Assembly: GCA_001769125.1 (NCBI GenBank)
Contig: MEOG01000122.1
Coordinates: 32,815-96,814, forward strand
Length of the DNA stretch: 64,000 nt
Direction: 5' to 3'
Source: Bacteroidetes bacterium GWF2_35_48
Lineage (GTDB): Bacteria; Bacteroidota; Bacteroidia; Bacteroidales; GWF2-35-48
In this document: positions 44,201 to 51,440 of the stretch, piece by piece
How positions within the stretch are numbered: the first letter of the stretch is position 1
Layout of the letters: every line of letters begins with the position of its first letter
Translations under genes and position numbers: made by a program
Notes under the pieces: generated by a model
The model's input: only the letters and a program-made list of their open reading frames with translations
Told to the model about the DNA's origin: nothing
Databases searched by the model: none

Positions 44201-44437
44201 GACGTTTACATTAAAAATGATAATCTTATTGTAAGTTTTACCGATTCTGGAAAAGGTATTCCTCCAGAAATACAGAACAAAATATTTAACCCGTTTTTTA
44301 CAACAAAACCTCAGGGAGAAGGTAGTGGGCTTGGCTTAGATATCGTACGACGAATAGTAGAAAAACATAAAGGAACGATTTCTTTTAACAGCGAACCAGG
44401 GAAAACAACATTTACAACAATCATGAGTGTTAATTAA
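41204..44437 (+). CDS. Sensory [FeFe]-hydrogenase-like protein fused to PAS and histidine kinase domains
   Basis: A 1077-residue soluble fusion. Residues 15-60: two [4Fe-4S] motifs (C17-C20-C23-C27; C47-C50-C53-C57). Residues ~75-320: hydrogenase H-domain with altered motifs: L1 AQPCAAI (Cys143), L2 SPCLAKK (Cys193), L3 CEKGCNGG (Cys300, Cys304). Four presumed H-cluster Cys are kept; the proton-relay Cys is Pro142. Residues ~394-430: a CxxCx4Cx16C FeS domain (Cys402, 405, 410, 427). PAS domains at ~445-560 and ~605-720, coiled coils, HisKA with His779 (SGVAHEINTPLG), and an HATPase with NLIHNALQAM and GSGLGLDIV. Read as an H2 or redox sensor kinase passing phosphate to the receivers that follow. 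Confidence 0.9.
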   Translation: MVNKELIKIIDVDKEKCVNCHVCINACPVKYCNDGSGESVTVNKNLCIACGHCLSACTHDARYYFDDFDLFMSDLKKGEKIALIVAPSVAANFPGKFLQLNGWFKSIGVDVIFDVSFGAELTVPSYINHIKKNNPQTVIAQPCAAIVTYIEIFKPELISFLAPADSPMLHTIKMIKTFYEAYKNHKIAVISPCLAKKREFEETGLGEYNVSYKSIDKYLKNNNISLNKFDKVDYDNPPAERAVLFSSPGGLLQTAERWIPEIRNKTRKIEGIHTIYDYLDNLPRMILERKSPLLVDCLNCEKGCNGGPLTLAKDKPVDEIEYYISKRNEDMRQYYSNLSSKENKENVKLIEEEINKYWKEGLYDREYENLSENFNLDTPNPYELQEIYRKMHKYTEADIYNCSSCGYGRCDKMAFAIFNGLNRPENCHFYLSSEGEIAHRETEESQKHLQNILNTMIEGFLQIDNKVRLVDVNPALKQLLKIDSFEGKTLYDFLNEDNKKILSQQIALRSQNKNSTYELMLTASDGNEVYCIVNATPLFDKQGEKSGSFAILTDITDRRKAEIELQNSRDELERRVIERTQELSEMVEELKVSNDVIETYNLELENLSIVASKTYNGVLIMDHAGILEWYNHGYTNMFGYSYDEYLINKGKSFTTILTDHSASEALVKCTSTKQTLIFESPCPTKNRSFIWAQITLTPILDDAGDITKLVAICSDISELKAAEEEIHVQNEEITAQRDSIEERARELTEALDQLQKSQEKLIESEKMVALGQLISGVAHEINTPLGAIRSSVGNISNTLQQILTKLPDFFRMITETEKNDFFMLLEKSIENKPALTSKEERTHKRKLVHILEENNISTPDEFADTLVDMCIYEDITPFFELLKSKESIQILQMAYKLSGLLRSSQTINTAADRASKIVFALKNFAHYDNSGEMIKSDIINGIETILTLYYNQLKHGVTVVRNYEEIPMILCYPDELNQVWTNLIHNALQAMENKGTLTIDVYIKNDNLIVSFTDSGKGIPPEIQNKIFNPFFTTKPQGEGSGLGLDIVRRIVEKHKGTISFNSEPGKTTFTTIMSVN

Positions 44438-44448
44438 AAAAACAATTT

Positions 44449-44844
44449 ATGTCAAAAAATGTAATTTTGTGTGTTGATGATGAAAAAATAATTCTAGATA
44501 GTCTGAAAACACAATTAAAAGAAAAATTTGGAAATGATTTTTCGTATGAAACTGCAGAGAATGCAAATGATGCAGAAGAAGTGCTGAATGAGCTTACTAC
44601 AGAAGGATGCAATGTTCTTATTATTGTTTCAGATTGGCTTATGCCAGGGATTAAGGGGGATGAATTTCTGATTAATATTCATAAGAAATTTCCCGGCATT
44701 GTTAAAATAATGCTAACAGGACAGGCAAAAGAAGAAGCTATAGAACGTGCAGTAAAAGAAGCAAATCTGCATAAATGCCTACATAAGCCATGGACAGCAG
44801 ATGAATTATTTGAAACAATAAAAAGCGGTATTCATAAATTATGA
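44449..44844 (+). CDS. Single-domain response regulator
   Basis: A 131-residue stand-alone receiver: ILCVDDEKIILDSLK with acidic pair at 10-11, phosphorylation site Asp62 (IIVSDWLMPGIKGDEF), Thr (MLTGQAK) and Lys (LHKPW). It starts 11 bp after the hydrogenase-like kinase and overlaps the next gene by 4 bp (ATGA), so it is translationally coupled with the receiver-phosphatase. Without an output domain it probably relays phosphate or allosterically controls another protein. Confidence 0.93.
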   Translation: MSKNVILCVDDEKIILDSLKTQLKEKFGNDFSYETAENANDAEEVLNELTTEGCNVLIIVSDWLMPGIKGDEFLINIHKKFPGIVKIMLTGQAKEEAIERAVKEANLHKCLHKPWTADELFETIKSGIHKL

Positions 44845-46169
44845 AAAAGAAATCTGTAATTCTCTGTATTGATGATGAAAAAATGGTTCTCAATAGTTTG
44901 AAAATTGAACTAAAGGAGAACTTCGGAGAACATCATAATATTGAATTAACTGAAAACCCGGAAGAGGCTGTAGAGATTTTCAACGAGCTTGTAGAAAGCG
45001 GTGTTGAAATACCCTTAATTATTTCTGATTATGTGATGCCAAATATTAAGGGCGATGAATTGCTTAAACGATTTCATGAAATTTCTCCAAAAACTCTAAA
45101 AATAATGCTGACAGGGCAAGCCACTACTGAAGGGGTTACCAATGCAGTAAACTGGGCGCGTCTTTACAGGTATATTTCCAAACCTTGGGTTGCTGAAGAT
45201 CTTGCAATGACCGTGCGTGAAGCAATCAAGAGTTATTTTCAAGATCAAAAACTTGAAAAACAAAATGAAGAATTAAAACAAATCAATGAAGAACTAGAAC
45301 AACGCGTTTACGACCGAACTCTCGAAATTTCAGAAAAAAATATCATTCTTGAAATTCAAAAAAATGAATTAGGGATAAGAAATAAAAATATAACAGACAG
45401 CATTATTGCTGCAAAGCGCATACAACAAGCATTGCTCCCTTCAGAAAATATTTTAAAAACTTATTTCTCCGACTATTTTATATTTTTTAAACCAAAAGAC
45501 ATTGTCAGTGGAGATTTCTACTGGGTAAGGCAATTTGAATCTTTAATCATAATTGCTGTTGCAGATTGTACAGGACACGGAGTACCCGGAGCGTTGATGA
45601 GTATTTTAGGAATTTCATCTTTAAATGAAATAATCAACAATTATTCCGATGAAGAGATACGACAGATAAAAGCCTGCGACATTTTAAACAGGTTAAAAGA
45701 AAAAATCATCAGTGCCTTTATGCACACGAATAAAGCGAATGAAAATAAAGAAGGCATGGACATTGCCTTGTGCATTATTGATTTGAATAAAAATTCGCTT
45801 CAATATGCAGGTGCTTTTAATCCTCTTTGTATTGTTAGGTTTGATGATTATGCTTCAGGTAGTTTTCATGAAGTTGTTGCCGATAAAATGCCGGTAGGTT
45901 ATCATACTGATGAAAAAACAAATTTCAAAAACAATATTATTTCTTTGTCTAAAGGCGATATAATATATCTTTTTTCTGATGGCTATGCAGATCAGTTTGG
46001 GGGCGCTTACAATAAAAAGTTTATGAAAAAGAAATTCAGAGAGCTTCTTTCATTTATTTCGAATAAACCCCTAAATGAACAACAAGAGATTCTTGAACTT
46101 ACTTTGACTGAATGGATGGGAGAATTTCCTCAGATTGATGATATTCTTGTTACCGGGATAAGGCTCTAA
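44841..46169 (+). CDS. Receiver-SpoIIE phosphatase (RsbU-like)
   Basis: A 442-residue signalling phosphatase: receiver domain 1-125 with Asp63 (LIISDYVMPNIKGDEL), a coiled-coil linker ~130-195 (QNEELKQINEELEQRVYDRTLE), and a SpoIIE/PP2C domain ~200-442 with AAKRIQQALLPS, DIVSGDFYWV (metal Asp), VADCTGHGVPGALMS and LFSDGYADQFGG. Likely dephosphorylates a Ser/Thr-phosphorylated anti-sigma antagonist or similar when the receiver is phosphorylated. No STAS or anti-sigma gene is in the window. The last gene of the sensor operon; its stop codon directly abuts that of convergent hydG. Confidence 0.92.
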   Translation: MKKKSVILCIDDEKMVLNSLKIELKENFGEHHNIELTENPEEAVEIFNELVESGVEIPLIISDYVMPNIKGDELLKRFHEISPKTLKIMLTGQATTEGVTNAVNWARLYRYISKPWVAEDLAMTVREAIKSYFQDQKLEKQNEELKQINEELEQRVYDRTLEISEKNIILEIQKNELGIRNKNITDSIIAAKRIQQALLPSENILKTYFSDYFIFFKPKDIVSGDFYWVRQFESLIIIAVADCTGHGVPGALMSILGISSLNEIINNYSDEEIRQIKACDILNRLKEKIISAFMHTNKANENKEGMDIALCIIDLNKNSLQYAGAFNPLCIVRFDDYASGSFHEVVADKMPVGYHTDEKTNFKNNIISLSKGDIIYLFSDGYADQFGGAYNKKFMKKKFRELLSFISNKPLNEQQEILELTLTEWMGEFPQIDDILVTGIRL

Positions 46170-47612
46170 TTAATAATACAAATCCCGTTTTCCCTGTTTT
46201 AATAATTCCAATTTATTTTTTAAACCCGATTTTATTTCGTCATTTAACTGCTCAATATTTTTTTCAATTACATGCCAGCCTTTATTTTTTGTAGCTTCTG
46301 GAGCATAGTCCAGCAGATATTCTGCGAGCGTAAGAATTGCATTGGGAGTACAATAGCGTTTTATAAACCCAGGTACTGAAAACTCCATAAAATGTTCTCC
46401 TGTTCTTCCCAAGCGATAACAAGCGGTACAAAAAGAAGGTAACATGTCTTGTTGGAGCAACTCATCAATGATTTCATTCAATGACCTGTCATCGTTAATA
46501 CGAAATTGTCCTTTGTTTAAGTTCTGTTCCTGATTTAAATTTTTTGAATAGCTTCCCAATTCAAGTTTTGTTCCACCATCAATTTGTGAAACGCCAAATT
46601 GTATGACTTCATTTCTGAGTTTTGCAGGTTCACGCGCTGTAAGAATCATCCCTGTATAAGGAACTGCAAGCCTTAAAATGGCAATCAGCTTAATAAAATC
46701 CTCATCTCTTACAAAATATTTTTCTCCCATTTGAAGCATTGAAGCGTCTTTAATTCTTGGAAATGAAATTGTATGCGGACCCACATTGTAACATGCTTCC
46801 AGATGATTCGAATGTCGTACCAATGCTAAAACTTCATATCTCCAATCGTATAATCCAAACAATGCGCCAATCCCGACATCATCCAGACCAGCTTCCTGAG
46901 CACGGTCAAGAGCTGTTAATCTGTAAGAAAAATCTGCTTTTTTTCCACGCAGGTGATAGGTTTTGTATGCCTCCGAATTATAGGTTTCCTGAAAAATCTG
47001 ATATGTGCCAATACCTGATTCTTTGATAATTTTAAAACCATCAATATCCAAAGGTGCTGCATTGATATTTACACGCCTGATTTCTCCATTATTTTTTTTA
47101 ACAGAATAGGCTAATTTAACAGTGTGTACAATGTATTCCGGGTTGTATTGTTCGTGATCTCCATAAACCAAGACAAGGCGCTTTTGTCCATTATCTTCAA
47201 GCGCTTTAATTTCATTCACAATTTCTTCATCATTGAGTGTTTTTCTCTCAGCATTTGTGTTAGAAGACCTAAACCCGCAATACGTGCAATTATTTGAACA
47301 TTTATTTCCGATATAAAGGGGCGCAAAAAGAACAATTCTGTTTCCGTAAATTGTACGTTTTAACTCGCGTGCGCCTTCTTTGATTTCATTAATTAATTCT
47401 GGATCTGTAGCATTAATAAGCACTGCAACTTCTTCAAGGGTTAAGCGTTTTTTGGAAAGAGATTTTGTGATAATTTCTCTTACTCTTTCTTTGCTTGATT
47501 TTGTTGTATTTATATATTCCCATATTTCTTCCGGATCAATGAATGGTCTCATTGCTTCATCGGCAATTTTATATTTTTCAGGTGTGAATTTCATAGGATT
47601 TTCTTGTGGCAA
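46170..47612 (-). CDS. hydG: [FeFe] hydrogenase maturase HydG (tyrosine lyase)
   Basis: Radical SAM tyrosine lyase that makes the CO and CN ligands and an Fe(CO)2(CN) synthon for the H-cluster. 480 residues: N-terminal radical SAM cluster C105xxxC109xxC112 (NKCSNNCTYCGFRSSN), ITAREP-type barrel segments, and the C-terminal auxiliary-cluster motif with CTAC and a distant Cys (FCTACYRLGRTGEHFMEF ... YCTPNA). Full length for HydG. It is the last gene of the minus-strand hydrogenase train, 18 bp after the receiver-kinase. The start may be Met1 or Met7 (47594). Confidence 0.97.
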   Translation of the reverse strand: MPQENPMKFTPEKYKIADEAMRPFIDPEEIWEYINTTKSSKERVREIITKSLSKKRLTLEEVAVLINATDPELINEIKEGARELKRTIYGNRIVLFAPLYIGNKCSNNCTYCGFRSSNTNAERKTLNDEEIVNEIKALEDNGQKRLVLVYGDHEQYNPEYIVHTVKLAYSVKKNNGEIRRVNINAAPLDIDGFKIIKESGIGTYQIFQETYNSEAYKTYHLRGKKADFSYRLTALDRAQEAGLDDVGIGALFGLYDWRYEVLALVRHSNHLEACYNVGPHTISFPRIKDASMLQMGEKYFVRDEDFIKLIAILRLAVPYTGMILTAREPAKLRNEVIQFGVSQIDGGTKLELGSYSKNLNQEQNLNKGQFRINDDRSLNEIIDELLQQDMLPSFCTACYRLGRTGEHFMEFSVPGFIKRYCTPNAILTLAEYLLDYAPEATKNKGWHVIEKNIEQLNDEIKSGLKNKLELLKQGKRDLYY

Positions 47613-47630
47613 TTAAGAGATTGTTTGATT

Positions 47631-48749
47631 TTATATGGGGAGAGATATAGTAAATATACTTCCCTCTCCCGGTTTACTTGAGACATCAATTTTTCCATTG
47701 TACAATTCTACTATTTTTTTTACAATTGAAAGCCCGAGACCTGTTCCGGAAATGTTACGTGTGTTTACATTTTTTATTCTTACAAAATCATGAAACAATT
47801 TTGCAAGATCATCTGTACTCATTCCAATACCTGTATCTTCAACTACAATATTAATAAAAGAATCTTGATCTTTTACATTTATATTAACATGTCCTCCTTC
47901 TTTATTGTATTTAATAGCATTTGAGATCAGATTATTAAAAATAATTTCGATTTCTTGCCTGTCTGCCTTTAGTCTCAATGATTCCGGAGCATCGAAATAC
48001 AATTTTACATTTTTTTGTAATGCAAGCGGTTCTAATGTATCAATAGAAAATTTTGCAATTTCGTAAATATCTACTTCTGCCAACTCACGGGTTTTTTCTC
48101 CAGATTCAATTTTCGTCAAATCCAGTAAATCGCTTATCAGATGCCGCATTCCCTTCATTCGTATCAAAGAACGATCAATCATCTCCATATAATCTTCAAC
48201 ATTATCTCCTACCTGTTTTTCCTGTAACATACGCAGGTAGCCTTCTACAGCATTAATTGGAGACTTCAATTCATGAGACAAAACAGAAAGAAACTGAAAT
48301 TTTACCTGCTTGTCTTCATCATTCATTTTTTGTGTCATCCTTTTAAGAAAAAGATGCTTTGTAATGCCTTCCATAGCAGCTTTCAGTTCCGTTGGAGTAA
48401 ATGGTTTCGGAACAAAATTATAGGCTCCATTTTTTGTTGATTTAACTGCAAGTTCAAGCGAGGCATAGCTTGTAATCATCATCACCATAGCATCGTACTT
48501 GTTTTTGTTGATATACTCAAGCACTTCCACTCCCTCAATACCGGGCAGTTTATTATCAAGGAGAATAATATCCATCTGCTCTTTGTTTATGATTTCAATT
48601 GCTTCCTCCCCTGTAGCAGCTTCAATCAGGTCGAAACAAAAATCTTCATCCATAAAGGGAAATCCCACACTGAAATTTTTTAGTATCCTTATGATTCCTG
48701 AACGGATTCCGGGTTCATCGTCTACTACTAATACTTTGAGCTTTTTCAT
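47631..48749 (-). CDS. Receiver-histidine kinase hybrid
   Basis: A 372-residue cytoplasmic protein: N-terminal receiver (1-130) with Asp65 (IILLDNKLPGIEG), a short helix, HisKA dimerisation domain with His159 (FLSVLSHELKSPINAVEGYL), and HATPase domain (~265-372) with NLISNAIKYNKEG, EDTGIGMS and GTGLGLSIVKKIVELYNGKI. No transmembrane part, so its signal is likely phosphate from a partner kinase, such as the hydrogenase-like one at 49410-51395. Last signalling gene before hydG. Confidence 0.94.
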   Translation of the reverse strand: MKKLKVLVVDDEPGIRSGIIRILKNFSVGFPFMDEDFCFDLIEAATGEEAIEIINKEQMDIILLDNKLPGIEGVEVLEYINKNKYDAMVMMITSYASLELAVKSTKNGAYNFVPKPFTPTELKAAMEGITKHLFLKRMTQKMNDEDKQVKFQFLSVLSHELKSPINAVEGYLRMLQEKQVGDNVEDYMEMIDRSLIRMKGMRHLISDLLDLTKIESGEKTRELAEVDIYEIAKFSIDTLEPLALQKNVKLYFDAPESLRLKADRQEIEIIFNNLISNAIKYNKEGGHVNINVKDQDSFINIVVEDTGIGMSTDDLAKLFHDFVRIKNVNTRNISGTGLGLSIVKKIVELYNGKIDVSSKPGEGSIFTISLPI

Positions 48750-48771
48750 AATTGTAGAATTTTAATATTAT

Positions 48772-48887
48772 TTGTTGCAGGTTGTTTGTTGTTGCAGGTT
48801 GTTTGTTGCATTTCGACACTTCGGCAAACTCAGTGTGGCGCTCCGCTCAATGCCCAACCTGTAACTTGTAACTTGCAACTTGCAACA
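48772..48887. repeat. Dispersed GTTGCAGG/GACATTGAGCG repeat, copy 2
   Basis: Starts with GTTGCAGGTTGTTTGTTG units and ends AACCTGTAACTTG...TTGCAACTTGCAAC, which pair. The centre contains TTGCATTTCGACACTTCGG and CGCTCAATGCCC, inverted relative to 23734-23841. It fills the 164-bp gap between the two regulator genes. Confidence 0.7.
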
Positions 48888-48913
48888 GGATATCATCTAT
48901 TATATACTTCTTT

Positions 48914-49309
48914 TTATAGTTTCAATAATTTATTAATTTCTTTGTGCAGTTGATCCTTTCGGATACCTTTCTCCATATACGTGTCGGCTTTTATCCACTG
49001 CCGTTCATTTTGGGAGTCTAAACCAAAAACAAGACCTGTTTCTGCTGTTACTGCTGTTGCGATAATAACAGGAACATCAGGGTATTTTTTCTTGAGCTTA
49101 TAGCTTAGAATAAAACCACTGTCTTTGTTATCCATCATTAAGTCGAAAATGGCAAGATCAGGTTTATTTTTTTCAAGATAATCCTCTGCCTCCTTCTGAC
49201 TTTGAACAGAGCAAACATTAAATCCGAAGCTCTTCACATTTGCTTCCATCACACTGAGCTGATCGGTATCGTCGTCAGCGATCAGTATTATTTTTTCTTT
49301 TGTTTTCAT
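48914..49309 (-). CDS. Single-domain response regulator
   Basis: A 131-residue receiver: IILIADDDTDQLSVMEANVKSFG with the acidic cluster at 12-14, phosphorylation site Asp56 (LAIFDLMMDNKDSGF), Thr (IATAVTAETG) and a late Lys. The loop region SQNERQWIKADTYMEKGIRKDQL is longer than in standard receivers and resembles that of the second receiver in the protein at 55789-56727. It lies between the hydrogenase-like kinase and the receiver-kinase, so a phosphorelay intermediate is likely. Confidence 0.88.
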   Translation of the reverse strand: MKTKEKIILIADDDTDQLSVMEANVKSFGFNVCSVQSQKEAEDYLEKNKPDLAIFDLMMDNKDSGFILSYKLKKKYPDVPVIIATAVTAETGLVFGLDSQNERQWIKADTYMEKGIRKDQLHKEINKLLKL

Positions 49310-49343
49310 ATACTTTGTATTACAAGATTACTACTATGGGACT

Positions 49344-49416
49344 GTATCATCGCCCCATGGGGCGATGTTACGGTCTCATATGGCGATGTTACAATCCCAT
49401 GGGACGATGTTACAGT
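49344..49416 (-). repeat. Hydrogenase-island palindromic array upstream of the receiver gene
   Basis: The perfect 20-bp palindrome lies at 49348-49367, followed by two more half units (CATATGGCGATGTTACAATC and CCATGGGACGATGTTACAGTC). On the minus strand the array supplies the TAA stop of the upstream kinase gene (49410-49412) and ends 34 nt before the receiver start. Confidence 0.85.
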
Positions 49417-51395
49417 CTAGTGGGTATTTTTATTTTAAAACTTGTTCCTGTTTGTCCGCATTGAGGGTCACAATTTGATGTTATATTTATATCTCCTTTA
49501 TGCATTTTTACAATTCCATAGCAAGTGGGAAGACCTAATCCTGTTCCTTTTCCTGGAGATTTTGTTGTGAAAAACGGTGTGAAAATCTTATCCATATTTT
49601 CTTTAGAGATTCCGGTTCCGGTATCGCTGATTGTAAAAATCACAGTATTGTTTTCCTGCTCAATTTTAATTTTCAGTATTCCCCCATCGGGCATTGCCTC
49701 AATTGAATTTTTGATAAGATTCGATAATACCTGTACCATTTGTTCTTTATCGAGTTCTGCTCCTGAATTGCTCAAAATAATTTCTTTTTCGAGTTTAATA
49801 TTTTGGGGGATTATTATTGCATGAAGACTTGTGTTGATCAATTCATTCAAATCTACAGGTTCATATTTTACCTGATTGTTTCGTGCAAAATTTAACAAAC
49901 CTCCCACGATATTTTTGCATCTCCCGGCTTGTTCTGCTATTAGCTGTAAGTCTTTTTTTGTTTGTGAGTCAATGGGACATTCTTCTAATAAAATATTGCT
50001 ATACATAATAACAACACCCAGCGGATTGTTGAGTTCATGAGCGATACCGGCAGACAATTGTCCCATGTGTGCAAGCTTTTCTGATTGCTTAAGTGCCTGC
50101 TGAATGGAAACAAGCTTTTCATTTGAAACCGCAAGTTCTTTAACAGAATTATGAAGTTTGCTTATTGTAAAAGGTAGGCACATTTCATTTTCAGCAAGAC
50201 CCTTGTGAATAGCTAAGGCATGTTCAAAGCAGGTATCATAACCACACGCCCCACAATTCAGGTGGTCTTCTTTTGTATATTTCCCCATCTCTTTGAGGAT
50301 TTTTTCAAGTTCCTCAGATGTTGCAATTAAAATGCGCTGGTCGTTTTCTTTAAACTCTTGTGACAAATCCAATGAATAATATTTTTCGACATCCTGCCTC
50401 CATCCGCATAAATCAGCATTTTTTAATTTGTTATAAACATAATTTCTTATTGCTGCTCTTTTTGAATAACGGTCGTTTTGAGATGACATTCCAACACCCA
50501 TGATACATCCTTCGCAACAAAGCAATTCTATATGTTGCGACTTTATCAGTCCTGCATCAAATTCTTTTATTGCATCTGCAAAACGAACGCGTCCGTCTGC
50601 GACAATTATATCTCCTTCCAGAATACTATCCTCCAGATCTACTGTTTGCAACAAACCCCTTGAAACGGGAAAAATAGCGCCTTTTCCTCCAACCGGAGAA
50701 TTGAATTCAAGAGGACTTGTGTTTTCATAATTTATGCCAAGCCGTGTAAATAACTGGCGAAGTTCACGGAAAGTAAGCACTTCATTGATTTCATCCGATT
50801 CTTCTTTTTTTGCAATACAGGGACCAATAAAAACAACGGGTGTTTCTTTTCCGTATTTTTTCCGAATTACTTTCGCTGTTGCAATCATTGGCGAAACATA
50901 AGGAACCAGATTTTTAACAAGGTGCGGATAATATTTTTCTACAAAATTTACAATAGCAGGACAGTCGGATGAAATAAAGTGCATACCCGATTCGCTTTGT
51001 ATGAACTCTCTGTATTTACGAGCAACAAGATCGGCACCAAAAGCAACTTCATGCACCCATTCAAACCCAATTGCTTTTATCATTCCCACAAGAATTCTGT
51101 AATCATCGAATTCGATAAATTCAGCAGGAAAACTTGGTGCAATGCACACGGCAACTTTTTCTCCTTTTTGAATTAAGGCAAGGACACTGTCTACAGAATT
51201 ATAAAAAACCTTAGCATCCTGACTGCAAACTTTAACGCAATTGCCGCATCCAATACAACGAGTTTCTATTACCTGAGCCTGTCCGTTTTCAATTTTGATT
51301 GCTTTAGCAGGACATTCCCGAACACAGGTATAGCATATTTTACAACGTTCTTTTATCGTTGAAACAAGAGGTGATATGTTGACTTTTCTTGACAT
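49410..51395 (-). CDS. Sensory [FeFe]-hydrogenase-like histidine kinase
   Basis: A 661-residue soluble fusion without PAS. Residues 15-60: two ferredoxin-type clusters (C18-C21-C24-C28; C47-C50-C53-C57). Residues ~75-320: H-domain with L1 SSDCPAI (Cys145, Asp144 in place of the proton-relay Cys), L2 GPCIAKK (Cys193) and L3 CCEGCIMG (Cys293, Cys297). A FeS domain follows (C381-C384-C389-C406), then HisKA with His453 (SAGIAHELNNPLG) and HATPase with NLIKNSIEAMPDG and GTGLGLPTCYG. It follows hydA by 41 bp in the same train, implying co-production with the catalytic enzyme it may monitor. Confidence 0.9.
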   Translation of the reverse strand: MSRKVNISPLVSTIKERCKICYTCVRECPAKAIKIENGQAQVIETRCIGCGNCVKVCSQDAKVFYNSVDSVLALIQKGEKVAVCIAPSFPAEFIEFDDYRILVGMIKAIGFEWVHEVAFGADLVARKYREFIQSESGMHFISSDCPAIVNFVEKYYPHLVKNLVPYVSPMIATAKVIRKKYGKETPVVFIGPCIAKKEESDEINEVLTFRELRQLFTRLGINYENTSPLEFNSPVGGKGAIFPVSRGLLQTVDLEDSILEGDIIVADGRVRFADAIKEFDAGLIKSQHIELLCCEGCIMGVGMSSQNDRYSKRAAIRNYVYNKLKNADLCGWRQDVEKYYSLDLSQEFKENDQRILIATSEELEKILKEMGKYTKEDHLNCGACGYDTCFEHALAIHKGLAENEMCLPFTISKLHNSVKELAVSNEKLVSIQQALKQSEKLAHMGQLSAGIAHELNNPLGVVIMYSNILLEECPIDSQTKKDLQLIAEQAGRCKNIVGGLLNFARNNQVKYEPVDLNELINTSLHAIIIPQNIKLEKEIILSNSGAELDKEQMVQVLSNLIKNSIEAMPDGGILKIKIEQENNTVIFTISDTGTGISKENMDKIFTPFFTTKSPGKGTGLGLPTCYGIVKMHKGDINITSNCDPQCGQTGTSFKIKIPTRL

Positions 51396-51412
51396 AAAAA
51401 TTTATTATTGTT

Positions 51413-51440
51413 GTAGCATCGCCCCATGGGGCGATGTTAC
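51413..51440 (-). repeat. Hydrogenase-island palindrome between hydA and the sensor kinase
   Basis: A single 28-bp near-perfect palindrome, core CATCGCCCCATGGGGCGATG at 51417-51436. On the minus strand it starts at the hydA stop codon (TAA, 51437-51439) and ends 17 nt before the kinase ATG. Confidence 0.85.
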
